DNA from: Echria macrotheca
Lineage: Eukaryota > Ascomycota > Sordariomycetes > Sordariales > Schizotheciaceae
Direction of reading: 5' to 3'
NCBI GenBank assembly: GCA_030411725.1
Contig: MU839831.1
Coordinates: forward strand, 434,001 to 498,000
DNA length: 64,000 bases
The translations under genes were made by a program, and so were the position numbers. The notes under the pieces are model-generated. The model worked only from the letters and a program-made list of their open reading frames with translations. It searched no databases and had not been told where the DNA came from. Shown in pieces: positions 1 through 10,695 of the stretch. Numbering within the stretch: the stretch's first letter is position 1; each line of letters opens with the position of its first letter.

Positions 1-826
1 TTGGGGTATGGAGGCACCAAAACATCCCCGATTATCGCTGGCGCAATTGCGGGGGCGGTGGTATAGGCTCTCGTCGCTCCGGCCATCGTACCTAACTTTA
101 GACTTATTCGTTCCGCCGCCGTAAGAACGTCCGACTCGTCCCCCGGCTTCAGGGGTGAATCGCAGCACAGAAAATTCCAGAACTAGATGACTACGACCTT
201 AGCAATCCCAGCCGAGACATCAGTCAGATTCGGCTTCCTTGATTTACATACCCGCTGATTTCCCACGTTTCTGGGGAACACATATCCGCATGCTCAGCCT
301 TAACACACTCCGCTCCTGCACAGCCCGATTTACACCCCGGACCCACACCGCACCTCGATCGCCAAGTAAGTGCCGCCCCCCTATTGGTCAATCCCACACA
401 CTTACTCCAGATCTCACGTTTCCCCTCCCGCATCGACTCATCGGGAACCGGGCGGACGGTGTCGCGGTGCTACGTCAGTCATTTGTTGTCCCCCCGTTGC
501 TTTGTCTTCTCTGACAAAAGCGGCCGCCAAGCCGCAATGCCACGGCATCGCAACACCTCGATCGTTTACCGTCCTGCTCAATCTTCGATCCGGGCCTCCC
601 GGGAATTACGGGTAGCTTCGTGCCGAGGACTTTTCCAAGTGATTGAGGAATCTTGTCCGCTCGCTATGGACTCCGAGGCAAGGATGCCTGGAAGGGACGA
701 GTTGTCTGGATTCCTCTGTTGTGCAAATTAGCCAGACTTAAATAGGGGGTAATCCGGGAGATTCCAGCAGCTTTTGTCCCACCTATCCCACCTTTAACTT
801 TCGATCGTTTCTGTATACTCGCAAAG
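1..826. other. Intergenic, promoter side of the fasciclin gene
   Basis: Open frames here are short, overlap each other on both strands and lack protein-like composition, so I call no gene. The last 100 bases are pyrimidine-rich and lead into the start codon at 827, as expected for a fungal 5' leader. Confidence 0.6.
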
Positions 827-2003
827 ATGCATGCCAAATACATCCTTCCCGTTGCTGCCGCCCAGGCAGTTCTGGGTCAGAGCCTCGTCGATGTCCTCAC
901 CTCCCAAAATCACACGCTGTCCACCCTCATCGGTCTGATCCAGCAGCAGCCTCAGCTTCTAAGCACCCTGGGTGGACTGCAGGACATCACAGTCCTTGCT
1001 CCAAGCAACGATGCGTTTGGCAAACTTTTGAGTGACCCGGCGGTAGCATCAGCCGTCCAAACCCAGCCCGGCCTGGTTCCCGCCCTGCTGACCTACCACG
1101 TCCTCAACGGCACTTTCTACTCCTCCCAGCTGATCGGGGCATCGAACCCGGTGTTCCCCCCAACTCTGCTGACCAACACAACTTACTCGACTATCTCGGG
1201 GGGGCAGAGAGTTGAGGTCAAGGGCCAGGACGGAACCGTTGCCATCTTCAGCGGCAACGGCGCGGAAGCCAAGGTCCAGGCAGCGGTATGTTCCCGGTAC
1301 CTCTGTACCCCGGATAAACGCTAACAAAGAGCTCAGGACTTCAACTTCACCGGTGGCACCGTCCACATCATCGACAGCGTTTTGTCCATCCCCGGCAACC
1401 TGACCGACGTGCTCACCTTCAACAACCTCACCTCCCTCGCCGGTGCCGTCACCCAGGCCAATCTCGTCCAGCCCTTGACCAACCTTGCCGAGCTGACCTT
1501 GTTTGCGCCCAACAACGACGCATTCGCTGCTATCAGCGATGTCGCCGCCAACCTGACCGTGGAGCAGCTGACCGGCGTGCTCGGGTACCACGTCATCCCG
1601 GGCGCCGTCGTGTACAGCGCCGATATCACCAATGGGGCAACGGTCGCGACACTGCAGGGGACGAACGTGACGCTGCGCATCCAGGACGGCGCCGTCTTCG
1701 TGAATAATGCCAAGGTCGTGAAGGCAGACGTGCTTGTCAAGAACGGCGTGGTGCATGTGATTGACAGGTTAGTTTTGGTGTCATTTCCAGCAAAGTCGGA
1801 CGATCTCGTAACTAACTAACGCGGACAGTGTCCTCATTCCAAATGCAACGGCGACCCCTACCGGGACAGGGTCGTCTCCCAGCAGCACTGCTTCGGCAAC
1901 CGGCGTCTCTACCGTCGTTCCTGGCGCTGCGGCGTCCATGGGCCAGGGGGTGGTGGGAGCTGTGGCTCTGTTTGCGGGGGTGGTTGCATTGTTGAACATG
2001 TAA
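827..2003 (+). CDS. Secreted fasciclin (FAS1) domain protein, probably GPI-anchored
   Basis: Three exons, 827-1285, 1337-1767 and 1829-2003, give 354 residues. Introns of 51 and 61 bp have GT-AG ends and keep frame. The protein opens with a short hydrophobic signal sequence. Two FAS1 repeats follow. The first has TVLAPSNDAF and LLTYHVLNGTF, closing with VHIIDSVL after intron 1. The second has LTLFAPNNDAF and LGYHVIPG, closing with HVIDSVLIP across intron 2. The last exon is a Thr/Ser-rich linker ending in a hydrophobic tail (about 20 residues), the usual form of a GPI-attachment signal. FAS1 proteins act in cell adhesion and at the cell surface; a wall or plasma-membrane location is inferred from the two end signals. 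Several N-x-S/T sites are visible. The family call is firm; the anchor is likely but unproven. Confidence 0.92.
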
Positions 2004-2599
2004 TGTCTTGATGCCTTAGGAAGGGCAACCTGTAGATAGCGAGCTCGACGTTACTGTAATAATATTACCTGTGTCAGTTCTGTGGAAAGTTGTACTGATA
2101 ATTCTGTGGTTGGTCTCGATTCGGATGATTTGGGAGTTTAGCGCAGGAGGCAGGAGCTTCCAGGGTAAACTGTGGGAGACGAGCCTGGGAATGGAACGCG
2201 GAAAGAGGTTCCTGCCCAGAAGAAAGGGTCCACAGCGAGTCGCGTCCCTGTCACTACCTGTGCTTGCTACTGGGACAACAAGGCAGGTGCAGAGGTTCGA
2301 CCATATCCTCCTCCAACCGAACAATCACCCTCTGCTTCCTCCACAAATAGTGACAGAGTCGCCGCAAATCTTCTTACACATTCCAACAACACTCATCCGT
2401 ATCGCTCGACTCTTTTTGGATCCAATAGTACCAATACTCCCGCTAGGTACCGAAACCATTTTCCACGATCAATCGGCACGACGGACGACAAGCACAACCC
2501 ACTGTCGATACCGTACCAACGGCGAACCGTCATCAGAAACCATATTCAACGCACCGAGACCATCGGATATCAAACACAACCGTCGGTGTCCCCAGCAAG
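2004..2599. other. Intergenic
   Basis: This stretch holds the 3' flank of the fasciclin gene and the 5' flank of the next gene. Overlapping frames on both strands show no recognisable domain. I see nothing else in it. Confidence 0.55.
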
Positions 2600-3430
2600 A
2601 TGCCAAGCGACGGCGATGACGAGGCATCGGATCACGGTCCACTGCGGCGGATTGACATGAACGAGACCTTGGAGACTCAATGGAGATTGTACATTCCCTC
2701 ACGTCGGCGGAACGGACGGAACCGCGTCAACGCCGGGGGTATCCGAGTCATGGTGAAATACAGCCGACCGCACATCAGAGCCCACCGCATACATACCCTC
2801 GCCCTCCTGTTTCGCCTGCTATTCGGCTGGTTGGCGCTCGCTTGTGCCCGGCCCCAAACTCAGGTGCTCGTCGAGTCCTACGATGGCAATGCCCAGGGAA
2901 TGGGATCTCTCCTTCTGGCATCATTTTGGGTGCACGAGGCGTACTACCCGATCCATCTCCTCTGGCTGGCCGCCGTCATTTTCACGAATCCTATCGCTTC
3001 GGGATGGCGCTCCCTGAACGAGTCACAGGTATATGCGGAAGTGTGGAAAAGATGCATGGATATGGGAAGACGGTACGGCAGGGCACTTCTGGTGACACAA
3101 TGTGTAAGCATGGTGTCGCTTATCCTGACGTTGTACTGGAAGGGTGTTTCTAATCCCTCTTCCGCCTGTGCGTCTCCTCCCTCACCTTTTTTTATTCGAG
3201 GTTGCTGACGTTGACGCCGTTTTCGTGCGCCAGCATTCATATTGTCGACTTTAGGCATGCTTGTCGTGATTCCTCCGACATTTGCCGAGGGTTACTACTT
3301 TGATTTCATTACGGATTGTGCCAGATGGTGTCTGGAGGTTTTTGCACCATTTCTTCGAAGGCATGTTTTTGCCTTGTTAGTCCCAGCAGCTCCGGTCTCC
3401 CAGACGGGTCGAAAGGCAAAAACAGAGTAA
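2600..3430 (+). CDS. Predicted multi-pass membrane protein of unknown function
   Basis: The model joins 2600-3167 and 3234-3430 across a 66-bp intron (donor GTGCGT, acceptor CAG). It gives 254 residues. A second donor at 3144 keeps the same frame and would remove eight residues; I prefer 3168 because it fits the fungal donor consensus better. After a charged, Arg-rich N-terminus come hydrophobic stretches of membrane-span length around TLALLFRLLFGWLALA, GSLLLASFW to LLWLAAVIF, VSMVSLILTLYW and LGMLVVIPP. No catalytic motif or known family is evident. It stands alone between a fasciclin gene and a convergent secreted-protein gene, whose stop lies 188 bp away. The existence of a gene is likely; the start and donor are less certain. 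Confidence 0.55.
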
Positions 3431-3617
3431 TGTCAGGTTCGGACGGGCATCAAGGAATAGGGTAGTAGCATTGATACACAGCGAATAACCAGCGAGTAGT
3501 TTATGTAGGTACCGATACAGGAAGAAAACAGTCGAGTAGGAGCCACAAGTCTCTTCACCAGTTTCATCCACACCTCGCAGATAATATGGCCCTCGTGCCC
3601 CATTTCCATCCCCTTCC

Positions 3618-4199
3618 TCACCTGCAAGCTCCGTTGGGACCCCATACCACCGGCCACGGGCCCAAGGCGGGCCGGTCGGCATTGCGGTCGTGGTTGCAGT
3701 TGCCATAGGCCACGATGACATTGAACCCGGCCGTGTCGTGGAAGCGCTGGCCGGAAACGCTGCCACCCGAGAGGCCGCAGCACTGCTGGGAGATATCGAG
3801 GCCGTACGGGACGACGTCCGTGACGCAGTTGGGGGAGATGGCGTGGTCGTTGTCGTTGCAGACGTAGATGGCCGATGTGGCCCAGCAGGCGACGCGCGAG
3901 CAGGTCTTGGCCGGGGCGCTGCAGTCGCCGCCGTCGCTGTGGAGTTGGGCGAGGAGCAATTGGGCGTCGTAGCGGGAGGCTGTGCTGAAGAGGCCGCAGA
4001 AGGTGTCTAGCAAGAATTAGTGAGGGTATAATATAAAGGGAAAAGGGGGGAGGGTGTGCGTACTGTCCGTTCGGGCGTTCAAGGTTGAGGTGCTGTTGGT
4101 GTCGGGGGCCGGGTTGGCGTTGTAGATGGGGTTGGCGGTGACATTGGTGGAGTTCAGGAGGAGGATGACCCCCAGGGCGAGGATGGATTTGAACATCAT
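3618..4199 (-). CDS. Small cysteine-rich secreted protein (effector-like)
   Basis: Two exons on the minus strand, 4199-4064 and 4006-3618, are separated by a 57-bp intron (donor GTACGC, acceptor TAG). They give 174 residues. The start at 4199 places a clean signal peptide first: Lys, a leucine-rich core (ILALGVILLL), then Ala-Asn near residue 22. An in-frame ATG at 4217 would add six residues without improving the signal. The mature part has an Asn/Thr-rich spacer with glycosylation sites, then a compact domain with ten cysteines, including one CC pair. No enzyme motif is visible. This profile suits a disulfide-stabilised extracellular protein such as a candidate effector, surface or antimicrobial protein; I cannot name the family. 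A TATA-like box lies about 100 bp upstream. Confidence 0.72.
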
Positions 4200-4297
4200 C
4201 TTTTGAATGAGTAGCAAGAATTGTCGAAATTTGTTGAGTGATTGTTTCTGTTGGATTAGGTAGCGAAACAGGATTGCTGTCCTGGCGACTCGATGGT

Positions 4298-4305
4298 CTT
4301 TTATA
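4298..4305 (-). promoter_or_regulatory. TATA box of the small secreted protein gene
   Basis: The minus strand reads TATAAAAG here, about 95 bp before the start codon at 4199. Distance and orientation suit a core promoter for a strongly expressed, regulated gene. Confidence 0.5.
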
Positions 4306-5118
4306 GAGGATCTCGGCGGTCTGGTAGCAACACAACCCCTAGCATTTCACGTGGACTCATATTGTAATATCCTTGCGGTAATAAAGCTCACCGTGAGTCT
4401 GTTTCTTGATGTTGTGGTGCAGTTGGCTCTGCTAAATTTGGTGGACAAAGGTTCCCGCCCGCCCCCGTCAGGGGTATCGACAGGGCGGGCAGAAAGCAAG
4501 CCTTTGTTGACATTCCCTGCCCCAGATACACGGCAAGGATACGATATCGTCACTACTCGGAAATTGGTTACACAGCTGGAACATGTGCTTTGAGTAGAAT
4601 TCGAAGCCACGAAGAGAGAAGCCACTTGCCATTGTTTCCCCTGCATGCCATTGGGGTCGAGCATCAAGCCGACAAATGTGAGGAGTGTTGGTCACTATGT
4701 CCTGTAATTTCAATTCCATTTTCAGCTTGAGCTGCTTTTGCCGCAGCACCATCGGGCATGGACTCCAGCAAGATGACGGGAGAAGCCACTCTCTCAGACG
4801 GAAAGATCCATAAAAAATGCAGCCGGAGCAACCCTGGCCCAACTGTCAATCTGAGTGTTGGCCAGCCAAGTGCTTCGGAAAATTCATCTAAAAAATAGCA
4901 TCCCTGAATACAAATTTTCGTTTCTTGAGGCGGAAGAATCAAGATGCTCTTTGAGGAGCTGTGGTTGAGATGCTCAATGGCACGTGCGCTATGAAGCTTG
5001 GAGCTTTGACCACCGACAGGGACTGGAGCTGCTGCGGCCCCCACTTCGACGTGAACCTCAGCAGCAAACGACGCGACAGCGATCCCCAACTTCAAATCGT
5101 GATTACACCACAGCCAAA
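4306..5118. other. Intergenic between divergent genes
   Basis: This is the shared upstream region of the small secreted protein (minus) and dynactin p25 (plus). Minus-strand frames in 4468-5095 lack domain features and their composition is not protein-like. Confidence 0.5.
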
Positions 5119-5769
5119 ATGTCGAGAAGACCGCCCAAGGGAGAATACATCGAGACCGACACGGGAAACAAGGTGGCCCGCAAGGCTACGCTTGTCGGCA
5201 CCCAAAACATCATGCTAGGCGGCAAGACGGTGATCCAGCCCGAAGTCATGATCCGCGGCGACCTCGCCCGCTCCGTCCCTCCGACCTCCTCTTCCGGCGG
5301 CGCGCCCGCCAACAACACCGCTGTTGCCATCGGTCGATATTGCTTCCTTAGCAGAGGTTGCGTTCTCCGACCCGCCGGCCGTCTCTACAAGGGGTAAGGC
5401 TCCGTTGACGAAAGCTCGTCCGGTTCCACACGCTAACCAGCAACCTGCAGAGTGTTTACCTACATGCCCCTGCGAATGAACGACCACGTCTTCGTCGGTC
5501 CGGGATCCGTCATCCAGGCCGCCTCGATCGGAAGCCACGTGCACATCGGAGCGAGAGTGGTGGTCGGCGAACTTGCCATCATCAAAGACTACGTCCGGAT
5601 TCTCGACGATTCCATCGTTCCTCCGAATATGGTAATACCGAGCTTCAGCATCGTGGCGGGTCAGCCGGCACGCGTTATTGGAGAAGTGCCCGAGGGTGGA
5701 CACGAAGCGTTCGAGCTACGGGACCTCTACAAGACTGTTGGGAATAATCCGCAGCCGGCGCCCTCCTGA
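5119..5769 (+). CDS. DCTN5: Dynactin subunit 5 (p25), left-handed beta-helix protein
   Basis: Exons 5119-5393 and 5451-5769 flank a 57-bp intron (GTAAGG to CAG) and give 197 residues, close to the usual p25 length. The start fits because the conserved family opening (PPKGEYIETDTGNKVAR) follows at once. The rest is a run of hexapeptide turns (for example LGGKTVIQPEV, VGPGSVIQAASIGSHVHIGARVVVG, PPNMVIPSFSIVAGQPARVIG) that build a left-handed beta helix. In dynactin, p25 sits with p27, p62 and Arp11 in the pointed-end complex and helps link dynein to endosomes and other cargo. In filamentous fungi this supports long-range hyphal transport. The C-terminus runs through HEAFELRDLYKT, as expected. 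It stands as a single gene with no operon-like context. Confidence 0.95.
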
Positions 5770-6747
5770 GGTATTCAGCGATCGTGACTACACAATATTG
5801 TCAGTAAACAGTCTCGGGTCACCTACAAGTGTCCTTGATCTATGGATATCGCTACTCGCTGTTTATCGACTCCGGATGTCATATACTTGCCTGGAAAACC
5901 TCGGCAACTTGGTTTCGGGAAGGCTTTGCCATACCACGGTGGTCTGGGGGGCGACTGGTCGATTCCATTATGCGTGAACGAGGCTTACTCAGGACACGGG
6001 ATAAATACCTATACTTGAGACTGTCCGGTGTAGCGACCGGAACGCCGTGGCGGGGAGGACCCTCCAGCGCAGAGGAGGAATAATCAGCTTGGCAAACAAC
6101 CGACTAGAGTGATGCACCAGTCAAGTCTTCCAAGTCCCGAGGACTATTCTAGCGCAGTCTGTAAGGCAGCAGCAACTTGAATGTGGGATGGACGACCTAG
6201 CGTACAGTAACAAGATAGGCGACTACATACACCACATACTGAACCCTTGCAGGGACACTACATCAATCGTCCTTCCATCAGAATTGGCGCTGGTCCCGTG
6301 CTACGTCTCCCCCCCCCCCCTCCCCAGGAATACTTCACGTTCTGAGATGCTCTATCGTTCGGTCCGGCCGCCAGTCACCTTGGATCCTTAAACATTTACC
6401 AAGACCTCGAGCCACGCTGGTTTGGACCAGATTGCTTCCTCATCGCGGATTCATCGACCCCATCTCCCCCCTGACGTGAGGGCTTTGCCACTTGGGTGCC
6501 TAATGAGGCCTTTGACTTCCAAGTCGACAAAGAAGTTTTCGACGCTGGCCGCTCAGCCTCAACAATGCCCTTCATTCTTTGTCCACTTAACACAGTGCAT
6601 TGTTACCTGCCATGTTCAAGCACAACGCCGGCCTTTGCAACACAACAGCACCATTCCCGCCGCGGGGACGGTTTTCGCTCCATTTAAGAATTGGATACAT
6701 CCCACATCGCCGTTAAGTGCCCAACTGCATCGCCATTTGCAGACAAG
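5770..6747. other. Intergenic
   Basis: No supported gene. A C-tract of ten or more bases lies near 6310-6320. Frames on both strands are short and overlapping. The last 100 bp precede the first ATG of the next gene at 6748. Confidence 0.5.
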
Positions 6748-7497
6748 ATGTGCGTTCGCAGGGTCCCTCTCCACCCGTGGTGCGACTGTGATGACCCGGA
6801 CAACCTCACCGATGGCGGCCCCGGCTGCCCCCATCACGTCTACATCGACCCAGAACACTTGAATGTACTTTGCCGCTCTCCCGACTCTCAATGGGAGACC
6901 GAGTTCGAGAACGTGCTGGACTACAACCATTACCCCGATGCCGAGTGGATTCGCTGCGACACGTACCTCACGTGCTGGACCATCAACGGCTCCCTCCAGT
7001 GCGGATGGGAGATGCGCTGTCCCGAGACCGTGGCTAAGATGGCTCTAGACGGCCCGGCAGGCTACAAGGAGTTTTATCTGTGGGATGGGTTCTGCGCGCA
7101 GTGCGACCACGGCCAGGGCATTCCTCTCCGCGTTGTCAAGGTGAGTGAGCTTGAGGCCGAAGATGATATCCTGGTTGATCCTCTCACCGGGGCCAGCTGG
7201 CATGTTCCTGCTGACCAGCCTCGACTTGTAGACTCCCGAGGCGTCGAGGTAGACGAGGACATTGTTGACTCGATTGTCAACCAGCGCCCGGACGCTTCCA
7301 AGCGCGAGCGAATCTTTGTCCATGTCGCCGAGGATCCGGAAAGGTCGGGGATTTATCTCCTGCCGAGACCGTTCTACGCGATACTCCGTCCGGGAGGGTC
7401 TCTTTTGGCTTCCGTCCGGACCCGCGCCTTTTTCGAAGCCGTCCTCCCGTGCCTGTTCCCAATGCACGGCTTTCGAGACGGGTTTTGCAGCCTTTAA
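6748..7497 (+). CDS. Protein of unknown function, Cys-rich N-terminal half
   Basis: A single open frame of 249 residues. The frame is open further 5', but only non-ATG codons occur there, so I start at the first ATG (context acaagATG). The first ~135 residues are rich in Cys, Asp, Trp and His, with spaced pairs (WCDCDD, RCDTYLTCW, RCPET, FCAQCDHG). This could be a metal-binding or disulfide-rich fold. The second half is acidic and more ordinary. There is no signal peptide or membrane span. A textbook donor GTGAGT at 7141 and an acceptor ending TTGTAG at 7231 lie inside the frame. Splicing them would cut the protein to about 137 residues. Codon preference stays coding-like on both sides, so I keep the unspliced form. 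I recognise no family. Confidence 0.6.
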   Translation: MCVRRVPLHPWCDCDDPDNLTDGGPGCPHHVYIDPEHLNVLCRSPDSQWETEFENVLDYNHYPDAEWIRCDTYLTCWTINGSLQCGWEMRCPETVAKMALDGPAGYKEFYLWDGFCAQCDHGQGIPLRVVKVSELEAEDDILVDPLTGASWHVPADQPRLVDSRGVEVDEDIVDSIVNQRPDASKRERIFVHVAEDPERSGIYLLPRPFYAILRPGGSLLASVRTRAFFEAVLPCLFPMHGFRDGFCSL

Positions 7498-8015
7498 GAT
7501 CAATAATCGATACCCCATTTGACCACTACTTTCCGTTCCTCTGCTCTCTACGTGACACGGCATGCCCTTGATGCAACCTCGGACTAGCTATACAAGACCT
7601 CTCACTTAAACCGACGGGACACCATGCTACAATACTCTTGGCTAAGACGGCCATCGTCCAATGAGACGGCTCGGCAATTGCTGGCCGGGCAGCATATCAC
7701 TTGGGCTGGCGATCTCTATGGCGGGCGACTAATATAAGTCGGCATACAGCCGAGAGGGCGATTGGATACTACCACGATTTATTGCTACGATCCCGTCCAG
7801 CCTGTGGGGCCATGGGCCATGAGATTTCGGTATTTGCAACGGCGCTGCTGTTGGTGGTATTTAGACATGTTTCTTGTGATTCTGTTTTCTTTTTCGTCTC
7901 TCTCCGACCTGGACTAGATGGCCTTTACCCCCGTCCAGCCTACATACAACATCACGGAGGTCGAAGTCACCACGAACTAACTACCTAGCCGTTCCGAAAG
8001 TCGAGACAAATCAAG
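7498..8015. other. Intergenic, upstream of the sugar transporter
   Basis: No gene seen. The region is likely 3' flank of the preceding gene plus promoter and leader of the transporter that starts at 8016. Confidence 0.5.
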
Positions 8016-9743
8016 ATGGCGCCCCCCCTCGGCGCGCGGGACACGCCGTTCCGCACGAACATGAAATGCTTCACCATCTGCTTCCTCATGTCCCTCGCCA
8101 ACGCGCAGTACGGCTACGACACGGCCGTCATCGCCGCCTTCCAGGCCATGCGCGGCTTCCTGAGGGTATTCGGCTACCGCGACCCGACCCTCCCATCCGG
8201 CTGGGGCATCGACACGACGAATCAGCAGATTATAACTACCATGTTAAATGTCGGCAGCATAGTCGGCGTTTTGTTCACGGCGCCGTTCTCGAAGATGCGA
8301 TGGGGCGGACGGCGCCAGGGCATCTGGGTGGGGACGATCATCTCGGCGGCCGGGATCGCGGCGCAGATGGGGTCCGAGAGCATTGCGGGTGTGAGTGTGG
8401 GCCGCGCGCTGGTCGGCGTGGCGAATGCTTTCTATATCACGTTTGCGAATGCCTATGTCAGCGAGGTGGCGCCGAGGCATTTGCGTGCCGTTATGGGCGG
8501 GTTGTTTGGGATCATGCCGACTATTGGTGGCATGTTGGGGACCGTGACGGTGTATCTGGCCAAGAATGTGGACTCGAAGGTGTGTTATCAGGTCCCGCTG
8601 GCTTGTTTGTTTGTTTTTCCGCTGCTGCTGAGTGTCACGGCCGGGTTCGTGCCGGAGTCGCCGCGGTGGTTGTTGATGCGCAATCGCAAGGCGGATGCCG
8701 AGCGCGCACTGAGGACGCTGAGGGGGAACTCGTTGACGGAGGAGTTGTTTCAGGAGGAGTTCGTTGAGATGGTCCGCGGGATTGAGGAGGAGAAGGCGCT
8801 TGCTTCGGGCGCGTCGCTCAAAGAGATTTGGCAGGGGGCGAATTTGCGGAGGACGATTTTGTGTATTGCCGTGTACTCGTCGCGCGCAGCGAGCGGGTTG
8901 TGGGTGTTTATTGCGTACGGAGTAAGTTTTTTTTCTTTTCTCTTGGGATAGGTAGGTGAAGATGCTGACCAGGACAGACGTACTTCTTCCAGCAGGCCGG
9001 CGTCAGCGACCCCTTCGCCCTGAGCATGTACGGCTTCGCGGCCGGTATCGTCGGGACCGTATTCGCCATCTGGTGCTCGTATCGTGTCCTCGGTCGACGG
9101 TCGGTGGTGCTGCTGGGTACCCTCGGCGCCGTCATTTGCATGTTCGCCGCGGCGCTCGGCGGGACCGTGGCGCCGGGGTCGGTGGCGGCCGGGAAGAACT
9201 TTATGGCGTGGAATATCATCTACAGCGTCGTGTATGGCGGGTTTGCGGCGACGATTGCGTGGCCTATCTCGGCTGAGGTTGTTAGCTCGCGTCTGCGCGT
9301 GTTGACGTTGTCTGTTGCGACGGCGATTGACTATGTCTTGGCTTGTATGTCTTTTTCAGGAGACTTGATTTCAGAGTATGGCTAATCCGTCCTTCAGGGC
9401 TCGTCTCGTTCTGCTCGCCCTACTTCATCAACCCCAAGGCTCTCAACTGGGGGATGAAGTACTGCTGGCTGTGGGCGGGGTCGAATGTTGTTACGCTGAG
9501 TACGTTTTCTTCGTGTATATACCGGGTCTCATGACTGACTTCTCGGGAACAGTCTTCTTCTACTTCTTCCTCCCCGAGATGAAAGGCCGCTCCCTCGAGG
9601 AGATTGACGAGCTCTTTGAGAAGCGCATCAGCGTCAAGGACTTCCCCAAGTACGAATGCGAGTGTAGCCGGCAGGCACATGAGATTGTGGTGAACAAGAT
9701 GGACGTGTCGGTTGTGCATGCTGAGGTGCAGGAGAAGGTTTAG
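8016..9743 (+). CDS. MFS sugar transporter
   Basis: Four exons (8016-8921, 8978-9344, 9398-9499, 9553-9743) with introns of 56, 53 and 53 bp give 521 residues, normal for fungal sugar porters. All junctions keep frame. Family marks include the first-span region CFLMSLANAQYGYDTAVIAAFQ, the loop motif RWGGRRQG after span 2, PESPRWLLMRNRKADAERALRTLR before the central loop, a second GRR (RVLGRRSVV) in the C-terminal half, and PEMKGRSLEEIDELFEKRI after the last span. These point to the sugar porter family, which moves hexoses or oligosaccharides by proton symport across the plasma membrane. The exact sugar cannot be read from sequence. There are about twelve spans, and the tail is cytosolic, charged and Cys-containing. 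Neighbours give no substrate clue. Confidence 0.92.
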
Positions 9744-10695
9744 TTGCTGGGAGGACGTGTGTATATACGCCAGTTGGCTGTTGGGTCGTGCTTTTATGTG
9801 TATACACAATAACGAGAATGTCATTTTTAGAGTGCAGGTTTTGTAAACTGCAAGCTCTCCGGGGATTCTTGTGTAAAAGGGGTCCTGATTTTGGTGGAAA
9901 GACATCGAGTAGATGTATAGAGCCCTGACCCTGAAGTGTTTTTTTACGGCAGCATCTTACCAAAGCCTCTGCGACTTTAGTAATCAACCCTGCAGCTCTA
10001 GTAGTTAGACCTGTAAGTTTATTGACTAGCCCTATAATTCCTATGAATAGTCGTATAATAAGTCGATACTAGGTCTCCAGACACGAGGGCGGTCTCAAAA
10101 CACGAGGCAAGGGCGATATCCCTCTGATTAGAGTCACTGGGCAAGGTGATGGAGCCGAAGGCTTCGTCTTGTCAAGAGGTGGAGGGGGGCTGTTTCGAGA
10201 TTTTCTCAAAAGAACTGGGCTATTGAAGAGAAGACCATACACATACACGCGTCTGCGCCATCCAGGCACGCACAACCACTGTCACCATCTCTAAACCAAT
10301 AATTTCAGTAACTAGCCCTTGATCCCAGTGACCCGTAGGCCCAAGTTACTACCAAGTCTTCAAAAGTACATCTTTTGGGGTTCCAGTTTGTTCATCAGCC
10401 CTTTAAATGCATGCCGTTTGGCGGTCTAGATCACTCGCAGAAACAGGGCACCGACTGTATTTCACTATCTCAAGGACTACACAAACTAGTGGTGAGGCTA
10501 CGTTTCCTAAGACGCCAGACTATCTACTGTACATAACCCAAGGGTATCTCCGCATAAATACCGTCTTAGCTCAAAGTCTGATGCTCAAATTGCCACCATT
10601 GTAATCCCAGAGATATCAGCAATGTAGCCAGGTCTCTTGACCCAAAACCTCCTCAAGATCACGATCCAGATAGTCCCAGAGGCCCTGATATCCAT
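9744..10695. other. Intergenic between convergent genes
   Basis: 3' flanks of the transporter (plus) and the J-protein (minus). The middle (about 9950-10080) is AT-rich with recurring short words such as ACTAGCCCT (near 10024 and 10311). No gene seen. Confidence 0.5.
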
